From positions 2,108,001 to 2,172,000 of the forward strand of contig JACGCN010000001.1 of the NCBI GenBank assembly GCA_014905825.1: 64,000 bases of DNA, in the 5' to 3' direction. The notes beneath the pieces were generated by a model, which saw only the letters and a list, made by a program, of their open reading frames with translations, was not told the DNA's origin and did not search any database. Positions within the stretch are counted from its first letter, which is position 1. Every line of letters starts with the position of its first letter. Below are positions 10,724 to 23,470 of the stretch, piece by piece. The position numbers and the translations under genes are program-made. The DNA comes from Lyophyllum atratum. Its lineage: Eukaryota; Basidiomycota; Agaricomycetes; Agaricales; Lyophyllaceae.

Positions 10724-13485
10724 TTACTCTGAATCACTGCCCGAGCTGTCTGAGTCACTGGAGTCGGATGAATGCTCACTGTCCTCGCGAGGAGGGGGAA
10801 GCATGCCGCCGCCGCTCGCTTTGCGCTCGAAAAGCTGCATCCGTTCCTCTAGCAGCCTGATCTTCTCGGCCTCTACATCTTCGTCCATGCTCTTCCGCTT
10901 GAGTCCACCGGTGCCCGTGCCCTTGCCTGGCCGGTTACGTTTTGTTGGAGGTGCACGTAAAGGCCGCAGCACGAAGTTGTAAAGCTTCGTTAGAACAGCT
11001 GCAGGCAGTAGGTCTATCTCCAACTCTATTTCTTCCGTGCTCTGGAGGGACAAGATGAGAGGCAGGAAAAGATCTACAGGAGGTACAACTCACGTCTCTA
11101 ATCTCAGGGAACGCCTTCGTGGATGATTTGGATGACCTTCTCCAGCTTCGGCTCGTCGAGCTTAGCGATCGACTCGCTAAGGTCCTTTTTCTGCTCGAAT
11201 GTCAGGACGTCGTTGTCGGCGATAGGCTTCTTGGTCTTCTTGGTCTTCTGCGTCGACTTGGATTGCTTGGTGGGGGCCGCCTTGGAGGAAGATGCAACGG
11301 GCGGCTTTTCCCGTTTCTCTTTCTTCTTCTTCTCCTTAGGAACCTTGTTGTTCTTCAGCGCAGCAATATTGCCTCTCATGGCCTCAATCTGGCTCTCCAT
11401 CATAGCTATGGCACCTGTGCGTTCTGTCAGCACCCCACGCCTGTGTCAGGATGTATAATAAATCTCAGACTATCACTCACGTTGGCGTTCCTCTTCGCTG
11501 TCATCTTCCTCCTCCTCGTCCTCCTCATCACTCGCGACCTCGCGTAGTGGGGGAAGAGCTTTCCACTTCTCATCGAAGACACGCTGAAGCTCGATCCCAG
11601 CTTGGTTGACAGGCGTGCCAGCGGGATTGAACACGAAACAGTTCCTGATCATGAGCTTGAAGTCGTCAAAGAACTTGTGCGCCGTGGGATAAAGGTTGTT
11701 ATCGAGCTTCTTGCGTATCGTCGACAAATCCATGGGCTTCTTCACCATCTTTGGGTACGACGGAAGGTCGAGTCTCACCCAATCTGAAGGCAAGTATTGG
11801 TTTAAGAGGAGTACGCGACGATGTGAAGACACGTCAGACTTACCAACGGGCTCGTAAAAGGGGCTCGCAACAGATATATACTGTTTCTTGTGCAGGTCAG
11901 TCAGGAGTCTGTTGCAAAACCTGAGCTGTTCCACAGTGCCATCATCCTTCCCTCTCTTCGGTTTGCGATTCTTCTTGGGCGCATCAGCGTAGGCTAGATC
12001 CTTCGGGGGAGGTGGATGTATCTCGCGCTTCGGACGACCGATAGCCTCAGGTGCGTTATCCGAGCGCCGGATGACGGGGATGGATGTTGACGGGCGGCGA
12101 GCGGCGACAGTGACCTTCTTCGGAGGTGCAGAGGGTGGTGGCGGTGGCGGTGGCGGCGTAGCTACCTTTTTTACAACTGGAGGTTTAGGCTGTGGAACCG
12201 CTTAGCTAACACGACGTCAAAGCTCAAAGAAAACGAACCTCTACTGCAGCCGGCATCTGTTTGATCTGCTTATCAAATACCTGCTCAACCCGTTTTCCCA
12301 TCATCGACACAGCATGCTCTGCGCCATTGAAAGCCAAACAGTTCTGGAAAATTAACCGTACATCGCTTATGAATTCGTCGATGTTGTGGTAACGAGGGTT
12401 CTGACGGTTGAGGTCGGGCTTCGTGGGATTCGAGGAGGCTAACTTGCGCTCGATGGTGGAAAAGTCCATGGGCGTTTTGATGATGGAAGGATAATGGGGG
12501 ATATTGAGAGCGACATAGTCAACTGGTCGTAGGAAGGGCCCTGCATCTTTCAATTTCTTCAATGAGCGGATTGTTGATTGACAAAATCTGAACTGGGGGG
12601 CAGTTATGGTGGACGAGGTAGATTGGGATGGAACAGGTGTGCTAGCAGTAGACATAATCGCGGACTCTGGAGGTGGAGTGGCTGACTTTAGAAGGACGGC
12701 AGGGAATGGAGGGAGAGATTAGAACGCCCATGCTGGCGTACAACGGAGGTAAGGCTTACGTGTGGTACAATGTCATCAGCCTCAGACTGCATTCTTGCCC
12801 TCTTTGCCGGAGGCGGCTTATCGTCTTCATGGTCGTGCAGGAGAGGTTCAGTGGGGGTAGAGTATGCCGGTGACGCGCCGATGTGATCGATATTGGCCAT
12901 GGACGAGTCTGCATGGAGAAGGCCGGGCGTGGTGGCGGGTGTCTCAGTATCAGCATCCCGCATGACGACATCGTCGTGAGGCGCGTGGTGAAAGCCATTG
13001 GGGATTGCTTCGGCCATTTTGACGTCTTCAAGAAGTTCACCTGTTAGCGGTGGCGGCGTCCCACTAGGTGGATGGACGGGAATAGGTGGCTTAATGTGGG
13101 GGGTCGGTGAGACGTCGCACTGAGATACAGACAATAGCGACATACATGGATCAACGGGCGTGCCAAGCTGAGGAATGGTGGAGGCAGTATCGGTCTTTTC
13201 AATGTCATCGAGCTGCTTGATAATAGGCATGGGTTCGTGGCGCGCATCACTCTCTTGCTCTTGGTAGTCGATGTCTATCTTTACATCAGGCGCGACCATA
13301 TTGGATATGGGGGTGGCGGGGGACTCGGCAGCAGGAGACGGGGCGCGTTGATGGGAGTTGTCGCCGTTGAGGTGCTTAACATCGCCGTTGACGATGAGGT
13401 CAGGGGTGGGATGGTGATGGAGACCATTGGCGACGACGGTGGGGACAGCGTGACCAGAGTCCAACGATGAATACACATTGTTCAT
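10724..13485 (-). CDS. BDF1: Double-bromodomain BET protein (Bdf1-like)
   Basis: Chromatin reader that binds acetylated histone tails and supports transcription. The start is the ATG at 13485 (MNNVYSSLDSG), followed by a low-complexity region of about 240 residues with a basic PPAKRARM stretch. Bromodomain 1 (about 12590-12240) has VDYVALNIPHYPSIIKTPMD and the acetyl-lysine Asn in CLAFNGAEH. Bromodomain 2 (about 11930-11540) has WVRLDLPSYPKMVKKPMD and CFVFNPAGTPVN. An acidic stretch, a Lys-rich linker and the extra-terminal (NET) domain follow (FEQKKDLSESIAKLDEPKL, then ELEIDLLPAAVLTKLYNFV). The C-terminus is a Ser/Asp run (SDSSDSDSSGSDSE). Several introns of ordinary length occur. It lies in tandem with the WDR70-like gene, whose stop is about 210 bp upstream of this start. 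Confidence 0.94.
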
Positions 13486-13695
13486 AATTGGAACGTGACA
13501 GTCACGGCGTGACAGAGGAGGACAGAAGGTTTGTGAGGGGACTTAGGGGGATTCCGTGTTGACATGGTCTTTATAGCCCAGAAAATTTAAGGTTCAGATC
13601 TCCCGCGCTGGGGCCATCTCTTTTCGCTCCCGCCTTCCACAGCGCCTCCCTCCCTCTATTTCTTCGCTAACTATCCCTGACTGTCTCCAGACCGC

Positions 13696-16164
13696 CTATT
13701 CCTCCTCTTCCTCCTCCTCTGTTGCCTGCGCGAACACTGGCTTCGGTTGATTGACCTTCCAAGCTAACAAGGTTTCGGAAAAAACCGCCACGTCAGACAT
13801 AATAAACATACACAAATAGAGCCAGGTTTTTGAACTCCCGCTCGGCGGGGGCCCAATGTGCTCAATAAGGAAAGCTGTTAACTCACCTGCTGTCCATTGC
13901 GGGTCGTTGTCCGCCATTTCCGCGTACTTGAGGAGTGCTTCGCGAGGCTGTTTGCAAAGTAAAAGTCAGCACGCGCCGTTCACAACGATCACATCAATGT
14001 CAAAGACAGCCATCACGAGATAACGAGCTCCGCATAAAAAGGAGGCCGTCAAAGAAGCCGCATCTGCGTGTCCCGTCAAAAGAGGAGGGGAGGGTACGTA
14101 CATCCTGATCCCGCGTCGTGTCCCGCACCAGATGCTGCACAACGTGTTGAGTCGCACTGGCACCAACTCTGCCGCCCCTTCCAGGCCCTGTGACAGGAAG
14201 CTCAGGCCGTTTACTCTTCCGCGGATCCAACCTGTCCTTCTCGGCCTTGCGCTTCGTGCCTCGTCCCGGATCCATATCCCGGAACATTGGCAGGGCATGT
14301 GGAGTGATGATGGACGGCGCTGCTAAAGCATCCGACATATCTTCAATCGTTACTTTTCTCGGTGGCCCCTTATTAAGCAGTAGCTTCGCCCCATTCAGCG
14401 ATGTCATTGGGGAGTAGAGGACACATATCTGCCCATTCGACAAGCCCGTGACGATCTATACATGTCGCAATCAGTAAATCCAGCCATTAGCAGGCATAGA
14501 ACGAAGAGTATCTACGCACCTGATTGATCTTCGAATGCCAGAACACTTTGACAGGCGTCGAATCCACCTCCAGCGCTTTGATGATCTCCAGGCTATTTTT
14601 CTCCAGAAACATCAGTTTGCCTTTCCCTCCTTTCGAAGTAGCCCCTGAACCCGTGACAACGTATTTATCGTCGGGGCTGAACATCGCATTCGTATTTGGA
14701 TATAGTGTCGTGAGGTCTGACCGCGTCGCAAGGGGTTTCTTGAACGCCCGAAGATCCCATACTACGTAGGATTGGATTAGAGATATGGGCCGTCACGAAT
14801 CATATTTAGCAACTTACACTTCACGGTGTCATCTCCGCCTCTTGTCAACACCGTACGTCCATCAACGGAGAAGACTATGGACCCTGTCTCTGTCCCTTTA
14901 CCGTGGGCACCTTCAATGGTCATATTCGGCCTCACAAAGTTCGAGCTTGTTTGCCACATGTGTAACGCCCCGTCTAAACATGCTACAAAAACAGTTAACA
15001 AAGGTCTCAAAGATTGTCTGAATAGGGTACGAACCACCACCGATGATTTTTCCGTCTGTGGAATAACTGCAACTCGTTATTTTAGTCCTTGCCCCCCGTT
15101 CCTTCGATTTAGCGACAATGACGGTCTTCTGCTTTCTTTTGTTTTCGACGTCCCATATCCTGATCGTAGAGTTCGCGTTATTCATGCATGAAGCGCCTTG
15201 GAGACAAGATGAGAATTACCTTATGGTGGAGTCAGCGGATGAAGTAATAAACACCTTGGGGTCGTGAGGATGCCAGGCACAGGATGTCAATTCTCCGACG
15301 TGACCACTGAATTTTCTTTTAGCTACAACGAAGACAACCTAGAAGCCAAGGTGAATGCTCACGATGTGTGTCTCATGTCCCGAATATAAGGGTCTCCCTT
15401 GACATAAGTAGCCCTGTCAGTCAGGTTGATATCCAGTTCTCATTCACCACTAGGGCTGACGTACTGTTCTTCGCCATCTCGGTCAAACAGCTTAGCCTGG
15501 GTTGTTCCAGATATCACAAGAAACTTTTGTCCATCGTTTGAATACTTCAAGTCGTGTATCTGGGGCAAAAATCAGCATTCCTCGCAAGGTAGAGAGCGGA
15601 AGATCAACGCACATGATATGTCCCGGCAGGCTCCCAGCTCTTGAACGGCTTACAACGCATATCCATACCACCAAAATCCCATAACTTACAGTCATAATCG
15701 TGCGAGCCAGACACGACTGCGAGCACCAGAGGGGTCCAGAGCCAAGGCAGAAACAACCTTAGTATGGTCCTTGAGGATGATTTCATGAGTTATCGGAAAC
15801 TGTGGTTGGTCGTCGCCGTATTCTTCCTGATCAGAGGGGTCATATTCTGGCTCTTCTTCTTGCTCCTCCTTTTCAGGTGCGAAGTGGCGAGGCACTTCCT
15901 TCGTCCGCATCATCTACATGTAGCCCAATAGAAGGGCCTCTGGAGGGTCCAGGAGTGTTGTCAGCAGGACTCGGTGTTGCGAGAGGTGTGGGGGCGGTCT
16001 GGCCGTTGGTGAGCACAATCGTCCTCGTGTGAACAGAAACAAACACGACAGACCTCGAGGCTTCGCTTATTTTTGTCAAAGCGGGCAGGATCCAGCTGCT
16101 TCTTCTTGCTAGGCTTGCCAAACCCAGCTATACCCATGGCTGCGAGCATATCCATGTCAGCCAT
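13696..16164 (-). CDS. WD40 protein, WDR70/Gad1 homologue, one frame break
   Basis: WD-repeat scaffold of the WDR70 family, which in other eukaryotes is linked to DNA-damage response and chromatin ubiquitylation. The start at 16164 gives MADMDMLAAMGIAGFGKP, then the conserved KKKQLDPARFDKNKR. Repeats recognised include HEIILKDHTKVVSALALDP, VSGSHDYDCKLWDFGGMD, DSTIRIWDVENKRKQKT, GALHMWQTSS, DGRTVLTRGGDDTVK and WHSKINQ. The C-terminal tail contains GRGTKRKAEKDRLDPRKS and ends in a poly-Glu run at 13696. Near 15715 the strand DPSGAR continues as VVSGSHDYD only after a one-base shift, and there is no room for an intron. That looks like an indel. The gene shares a 144-bp divergent promoter with the plus-strand gene at 16309. 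Confidence 0.9.
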
Positions 16165-16308
16165 TGTCGCTGAGCGTCGTGGACCGAGTTGAAGTTAGCG
16201 GTCTGAGTTACGTAACCGGACAAGTGAAGGTTTCCTCCTCGGCACGTGCGGATAGTCGTTTCTGAGCACCATGCCACAAACCTCTGCCTTACCTTACTCT
16301 CCCAACTC

Positions 16309-17006
16309 ATGTTGAAACGGCAGCGACCAGCCTCCCCGCCTCTGTCCATCCCTACAATACCACTCGTTGTCGATCCTCCGCCCTTCGGCTCCGAAGCCAG
16401 ACGCGATTTCAAACGAAGACGAGTTCTGCCACCATCTTTAGATGGCCGCTCAAGGGGATGGGGCGTGCCGGAGGATGGAGATGATGACGACGACGAAGCA
16501 TATATGTCGAATGAAGAAGACGAGCTAGTTGAAGAGAATGGCGATAGAGCGGCCTGCACCGCTCACACCAGCGAGTATAAAAAGGCCAATAATGTTCTCC
16601 ACGAACTACACGCCCTACACCAACACAGGGTCCTCTTCTCGTCTCCTGCACCCTTCAAACTCCCATCCGCAGCTGAACCAGCGCTCTCCTGTAGATGTTT
16701 CATCTCCTGGCGTCAATAATAGTCCCGCGCCTTCAACACTGATTACGACACAACACCCCGTTATGGAAGTCAAGGACCCAGCGTTTGAAGCATCGGCTTC
16801 TGCATACACGGGAGAGCATTTAGCAAAAGATGAAGTACACCGGGTGACAGAGCGCTACGAAGATACTAACAGGTCTCGCCGCCTCTCCGCCGCCCGAGTA
16901 ATGCAATATCTGACTTTCATGCTTCTGAAGGGTACTGGGATCTCTGTTCTTATCTCGAAGACGACAACTAGGGGCCGTGGAAGACGACTGCCTCATACAC
17001 TCATAG
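16309..17006 (+). CDS. Conserved-looking small protein of unknown function
   Basis: Not assigned to a known family. Three exons (16309-16629, 16673-16872, 16931-17006) join in frame to 198 residues; the first intron is only 43 nt. The N-terminal part is basic and proline-rich (MLKRQRPASPPLSIPTIPLV, then FKRRRVLPPS), so a nuclear location is likely. An acidic stretch (EDGDDDDDEAYMSNEEDELV) follows, then an amphipathic helix, EYKKANNVLHELHALHQHR. After a Ser/Pro linker the end is DEVHRVTERYEDTNRVLGSL, then FLSRRRQL. The mix of helices and charged patches suggests a protein-binding adaptor, but that is inference. It is divergent from the WDR70-like gene. Confidence 0.7.
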
Positions 17007-17300
17007 ATTAGTACGTTATGTTCCTAGCGCTAAAGTGCCGGGATATTGACGTACACTGCTTTCCTGTAGCCAGATCTCACTCTATTTTATGGCCTCCTCA
17101 CACACTGGCATTCCCGCATCTGTATAGTATCAACGCATAGTTTTATCATCTCGTGGTATCGAGTAACAATACAAGATTTTTAAATGCTATTCAACCACCC
17201 GTCCCGGTAGTAGGCGTGGCATCCGTAATCGAAGACTGAGGCAACCAAGCCGTCCTAGTATCTCGCGATGTGTCCTGTAAACTGTGAGGTGTCCTTGATA

Positions 17301-17994
17301 TCAAGGACTCTGCGCTGCTGGCCCTTTCAGACCGATGTCGACGGGTTGGCCCAAAGCTTTACTTAGTTCGTCGTTCAGAAGATCTCCCAATGCGCGGCTA
17401 TCTCTTGAGTACAGCCAGTCATCATCGGCCTCCGAATAATCATATCGTTTTGGCCCACTGAGTGGAAGTGAGCCTGTGGGGGCGCGACGAGGGAGTCAAA
17501 AGCTAACCTATAGGGTGACGATAGCCATATCTGCTTGTTCGGAGGTTGCTTGTTGATCACGTAGGTTCCGCTATCTCCTAGGACCAGAGTTAGAACACCA
17601 CTCTGCTCATATAATCGAAGGGTTAGAATTCAGTTGGACAAATTGCAAGCGGGACGCACATGATATTCAACTTCATAGTTTGGATTTCCGAGGTCGTCGA
17701 GAAGGGCCTCCAATGATTCAAGGAGCGTGTCCATGGTCGCGTCCGATAGCGCATGATATCTTTCCATGGGTAACTCACTACAATTTACGCGCGTCAGTAG
17801 GTCCGAAGGGGGACGGGGTGGAGGACAAACCTTGTATTCACTTGTGGTGCAGGCGTGCTCATCATCCGACATTGCTTTTGTAGCAAGATTGGGCGGGACC
17901 ACAGCGCATATTTTGGCCGATGCGTCTTCACTACAGCACGGCTCGTTGGGATGGCAAGCCGTGACGCCAAAAGCCGGAAGTTCTGGGAGAACAT
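17301..17994 (-). CDS. YFH1: Frataxin (mitochondrial iron-sulfur assembly factor)
   Basis: Mitochondrial matrix protein that regulates iron-sulfur cluster assembly. The start at 17994 gives an Arg-rich, acid-free presequence ([20 protein letters not shown]), then [12 protein letters not shown] before the first intron. The frataxin fold follows: the acidic first helix [20 protein letters not shown], then [40 protein letters not shown] and [15 protein letters not shown], and a final helix [18 protein letters not shown]. The acidic ridge and the [14 protein letters not shown] signature are diagnostic. Introns fall after CAA GTG AAT ACA AG, after VEYH and inside SSPY-SGP. The 5' end lies 80 bp from the stop of the upstream URB2-like gene on the same strand. 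Confidence 0.95.
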
Positions 17995-18074
17995 GTCGTC
18001 GGAAACGAAAGTCCGAATATAGGGTTAGGTTCAGGGCCAGCTGACGTCGATGCTTCACAAGTTATGATCGTCAT

Positions 18075-21000
18075 TCAATCAATGAGTTGTCCTATCATAT
18101 GGTCTACCATTACACTGCACACTATATACATATATGAAACGAAAGCGCGTCTAGCCTTTCCAATATATCGTTGCTTTTCATACTCCTTCCATAGCGTTTT
18201 CATCGTGGACTTCCCCCCAGCATCAAGCGCGCCAACCATCATCGCGTCACGGCTATGATCGCTCATCATACTGCATAGCGCGTATAAGCCGCGTTGGAGT
18301 TCCTTCCGGTGTTCCGAAGGCAGTAGGCATAGAGGGTCGTTCATGGCAGTTATATAAGCCTTCAAGACATATGCCGCATGTTTTGAAAACGGCTTGGCGA
18401 GGGATTCCGCCTTTTGCGTGTCAACGCTGGAAGCATTATTTCGCACCATACTTTTGGAGATCAATGCCTCGAGCAACCTAGCTAGGGCTTTGACCTCATC
18501 CACACCGAGGGGATGCTTAGCATTTAGCCATCTCGGTTGTGTGTCCGTCACCAACAGGGTCTGCTTGACACCTAGGTTTGGACGAACCGTCCGGAGAGAC
18601 ATCAGGAGCTGGCGTAGAACGCTGCCGAGGTGAGGAAGAGTGTGGGTGACCAGATCCCGGCGAAGTCGGATGAGAGCGCTGGTGATGTTTATGATCTTGT
18701 GGAAGATGTCCAGCGTCGTATCACTGTCGTGGTCATGAGAACCTGCCAAGAAGCTGGAGAGGAGGCTCCAGAGGCCGCCCATATCTCCAAGCCGCAAGAC
18801 TGCGGGCTGCGAAGGGGTAGTTTGAATCAAGATAAGGAATTTTTGAACCTAGGATCTTTGAACTCACCTGTTCGGTACAAAGTTGAGCAATGAATTCCAG
18901 TGTTTGAAGCCTCAACTCTACAGGGCCGTCAATCAACCCATGCCAACCGGCAAAGACATGTAGAGTCTGCGTCGAGAAGCTCTGCATTTGTTTCAGAGTA
19001 CCTGGAAGATCGGTCATTAATCGTATCCGCAGCACAGGGGAAGACAATACCTTGTGGGTGGTCGCGGAGTAACACCACAGCGATCCGGAGGATATGTGTG
19101 CGCTCCACGGGCGAACTGTTGCTCTTCAGCGCCTCAGATAGAAGGTCCACCAAGTAGGAGAATTCCGAGACGGAAAGGTTACTGTAGGTCCTCGAAAGGC
19201 ACCTGTCCACCTGCTGGCGATCTAAAAATTGGTATACTAAGAATACGATTGACAGAGGCGCAATCGGAAACCTACCAGATGGTCCGAGAACACGATGAAG
19301 AGATACAGATGCTGCCAATATGAACTCCAGCTGCGATAGCCGGCCGCTTTCCGGACTGAGGTGAAACTCTTCTAGCAAAATAGCTAACGCGGTGACACAG
19401 TTTCGGTCCCATATAGGCGAAGTGTCGCTCCTCCTTTGTGATATAAGCTTGGTGATAAGATGTTTTCCAACGAAGGGGGTGTTCACATCTTCAATTCAAA
19501 ATCATTCTAGAGACCGAGCAGGCGAAGACGAGGAACATACCTGTAATGACAAGCCATTTACCGAAGGAAAGCAACGAGCACCACAATATCATCAAGTCCG
19601 ACTGGTGTTCAGCCGCCGCTGTCGAGGCATCCGCTGCGAGCATAGACATTCTGGGCTGCGTTACTGTGGATAGTGTTTGATGAAGTTGTCGCAACGACAA
19701 TTGAACTTCGTCCGAGAAACTGGGAAGAAGTCAGTATATGGGGCGCATCATGTGCCTCAGGAATCACCTGGTGACTTTGAAATTCGATTCCAAAACCTTA
19801 ATCATCGGGACAATACTGTGAGCACGAATGGTGCGTTCCAAAGGCTCCGTGTTGATTTGAGCAAAGGTACGCAGTAGGCTTAGGACTCCGTCAGGGGAAG
19901 ATTTCTCTAATCTTCTGAACATTTCACTACAAAGAACATAAGAACCTAATAACGAAAATAAGGGACCCTTGCTTACAGAAAGAGGGCTTCGATCAGGTGC
20001 ATTGTCGCTGCAGTGAAATTCTCATCATGAGGTGATGGAAGAGCCTGTGACGACATAAGATGATCCAATGCATCACATATGTTTCGAATCTGCGGAAGAC
20101 ACTCTTAAGCAACAATACTCTGACAAATTGGGCAAAGCTCACCGATAAGTCGGAAGAACTGGTGGACGAAAAAACGCGGCCAAGGAAAGCGCGCAGCACT
20201 GTTAGGTGCTCGTACTTCAATTCGGGTTGCTTGTTCCGCCCAAGGATGAGACGGTCGAGAGTAAGGGCTCGTCGTGTGAACTCTGCCCGGCTTGAACGAG
20301 AAAAATACTCGACAGGAAAGATCAGCAGCAAACGATATGCACTAATGACACCTGATATTGACGCTCCACTGATGTTGGATCCATCTTCATCAGGCGCTGA
20401 GATTACTTTCCCGATGTACTCCAAAACAATCACTGTAAGACTTGAATAAGCCGGAAGCGGAGAGGAGATAAGATGACATACCTCGGATCTTGGGAAGTTC
20501 CCAGAATTGTGCGGAGTCGAGAGTTTGCAAGAGCAGCGTCCGAGCTTGTAAGCCAGAGGATAACGTCTCTTCGGAGTCCCCGATATTGATAGACATGATG
20601 ACCTGAACGAGCCTCATTAGCTGTTCCGTGGTTGCGAAAGACCTACACCAGAAATCAGAACCATTGGACAATGACAAGATACATTGCATACTCTATCACT
20701 GGAAGCCATCTCTCGGCAATCATATGCATGAGAGCCAATGCGCTTTCTTTCCTCCCCATTTTCTCTGGCGTAAGGTGATGGGCCTGACCTGACCAAGAGG
20801 CCTTCGAGGTCTTAAAATTCCTCTCCAAATATGTCAATGCGTGATCAAATGCCGCTTGTGATTCAGTGTGTTCTCTTTTAAGTGCCATGTGGAATAGGAA
20901 GCGAGACTAGATGATTTCAGAAGTCAGGTTTTGCAGCAGAAGATCAGACAGAGAGTACACGTACGAGTTCGATGAGCAGTTCAGGAAGCAATGTTTCACT

Positions 21001-23186
21001 TTGGATTATTTCCGAAATTTTCTTACAGAGCTTTTCATCTTCAAAGGATGGTGGAGAGACGTAGCCCGAGATATCCAGAGCGTACTGGAGGCGGAGAGAC
21101 GCTGCGGCAACGATAGAAAGTGACCAGGCATCGTCCCCTCCAAGCTTCTTCAATACCTTCATTGCTTTCTTCACTATGCGATGTGCAAACTTCCTGACGT
21201 CGCGTAAAAGCGAAAGCAGTTCTTGTCGTATAACCTCCGTGACTGCATGCACTGGCAGCGAAGACAAGACAACAGTCGCGATGTGTGTTGACAAGGCAAA
21301 GACAACAGCCCAATGATCTCGGGAGACAACAGGGCTGATAGAATCCACGTCCATCGTCTTCCTCCGTTTTGGCGATCTCTCCTCACCATCAACCCCGGCT
21401 GCTTCGAAATTTTCCCATGCATCTTTCAAGAAGCTGTAGATGAACTCTGTAGTTGGAAGCGCTTGGCCGCCGGAGAGGAATGCCTGTATAGCTTTCGACA
21501 AATGCTGCAGGTGGGTGGCCTCGAACAATGGGCCTGAAAGAGACGTTTGGTAAGCTTCGCGTGGTGAGTCTTGGAACGAGGGTGTCTGGTGGGGTAAGAG
21601 TGCGGAGAAGAGAGTTTCGATGTATGTGTTCGCTGTCCTAGTCTTCGTGTGGTACGCGAGGATGAGATCCAGAAAAGTCAAAGACGAAAGGCTTGAGTCT
21701 CGTGACTGTAAATGTTAGGGATGAGAGGCAGAATTCAATCGAGGTTTTCCGAAAACATACCAGAAGTAATTTTTGAAATATTCGAGGGACAAGGGGAACA
21801 ATGAGCTCGTAATCGATGCGAGCCAGAGCCGACAAGCTTTCCACAGCGTAGGTTCCAAGACCACTATTTGCTACAATTACGAAGTTTGGTCAGAACTAAT
21901 GAAGAAAATCGAGCAAGTGAAAGAAGGCAAATACATGTGTTGGTTTCAAGGTTCGCAAGCGCTTGCTCAATAATCCGGTTAAGCAGCACCTCGGCTTCCA
22001 CTTGTTTGCGATTAAAAAGAGCCTCCTGGTCGATCAAGGAAAGCAGGGAAACTGTAGTGGACCATGATTGAGTTGTTTGCTCCCGTCCATCCGACATAGA
22101 TAGGCAGGAGGCAAAGAATCGCATTCCGTAGGACTGAATTTCTGCGTTGGCAGTTGCGGGGAGTTGAGCAGAACCTTGGCTAACCAGAGCCCCGCGGTGT
22201 TTCTTGATGGATTCGATATACGAGGAGAAGATACGTGGAAGTACGGAGTAAATTTCGAGGTTGGAGGATAGAACGGGTGCTATAGATTCGAAGAGGGCGT
22301 CCTCCGTCTTGGAATCACGCGTCTGACGTAGGATATCAAGATTGAAGAGAGTCTCCGCCCCTGCATCGTAGATAGCGTCAAGAAGAGACTTGTGAGGCTC
22401 GTCTGTGGTTGATTGTGCTGCACATGCCAGCCAGCTAGGTAGATAGTTGTGCAAAAATGCCGTGTAGACCTGACATACCAATAGAATTAGTCAACGATCG
22501 CAGACTAGCTTCATGCAAATACCTTCTTTTTGTTGGACGAGTTCCAGAGACAGTTCCTGTACGATGATGTGACCACATTCCCAATGCACGCGAGGTTCTC
22601 GTCAGGTTGTGTGGTCGAAATGTATGTATCCATGAATGAGCCAAAGCACTCTACGATTGCTTCCGTATTCAGTTTTTGGATGGCGAGGGGCCATATTACT
22701 GCAAGGCAGGGAGAAACGACCCGAGAGAGGGCTTTACGCGGCAAGGTGTCCAGGCCTCTCAGCAGGCCGAATAACGAGAGCAGAGTCGGTGCGAAAGGGA
22801 AGCGGTTTAAGAGCGCTGGCAACCATGTCTTTAGAGGCCGCGCATGCGTTTCTGCAGCCTGCCCGCTAGACGACGATACAACATCGTACAAGAGGGTCCA
22901 GAAACGAACGTCTAGAATTGGATTTAACGCTCTACAGTGATCAATATTACCATTTAGCACAGAAAATAGGTAGTTTAAGTATTCCGCACGTTTCCTTGTC
23001 CTTTTCCTTGACAAGCTTGCTCAGGATCCATTCCACAATAACCTCAGCCTTGTTAGGAACATGGAAAGACGCGTCGTCCCATACTTGTCTCGCGATCTCG
23101 ATCTTGTATTGACTTCCAGGGGAAGGGGGATCGGAAGCTGCCTTCAAGGCTCGAACAAAGCCTTGAAATGTTTGAACTGAGGCCAT
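18075..23186 (-). CDS. Urb2/Npa2-like ribosome biogenesis protein
   Basis: Large, mostly helical nucleolar protein. The C-terminal region resembles the Urb2/Npa2 domain, which in yeast is needed for early 60S pre-ribosome assembly. The start at 23186 is MASVQTFQGFVRALKAASD. Many exons follow with HEAT-like helices, for example RPLKTWLPALLNRFPFAP, EAIVECFGSFMDTYISTTQ and SSLPVHAVTEVIRQELLSLL. There is a basic, possibly nuclear signal (SPKRRKTMD). The end holds the most recognisable block, KHAAYVLKAYITAMNDPLCL, HRKELQRGLYALCSMM and GGKSTMKTLWKEYEKQRYIG. The gene is about 5.1 kb with at least ten introns. Family assignment rests on the C-terminal pattern and overall layout, so it is likely but not certain. 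It is divergent from the RBR ligase gene across 284 bp. Confidence 0.75.
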
Positions 23187-23470
23187 GGCAGGTCCGAGAC
23201 GAGTCGGCGAGAATCCGCGAGATCAAGGTCAGGTCCAAAAAAATCCTCCACGTGATGATCATGGTCTTCTTGCTTATGTAAACATCTGCTTGGCTTGCAC
23301 CTGGTCCTCCGACGCGCCGCTTCCGTCCTCCGAGCACGTTGTCAACGTCCGTTACCTTCGCTTCCTCCAGCATTTACGAGGGGTGACTCGCGATGAAGGA
23401 CATACTGTCTTATTAACGCCCACACTACGAACTCTAGATATCGAAACTTCCTCTAACTCTATCCTAAACT

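Noticed and set aside
16630..16672. Apparent frameshift in the 198-residue unknown
   Set aside because: A 43-nt intron with GT/AG ends restores the frame exactly and the total length is a multiple of three.
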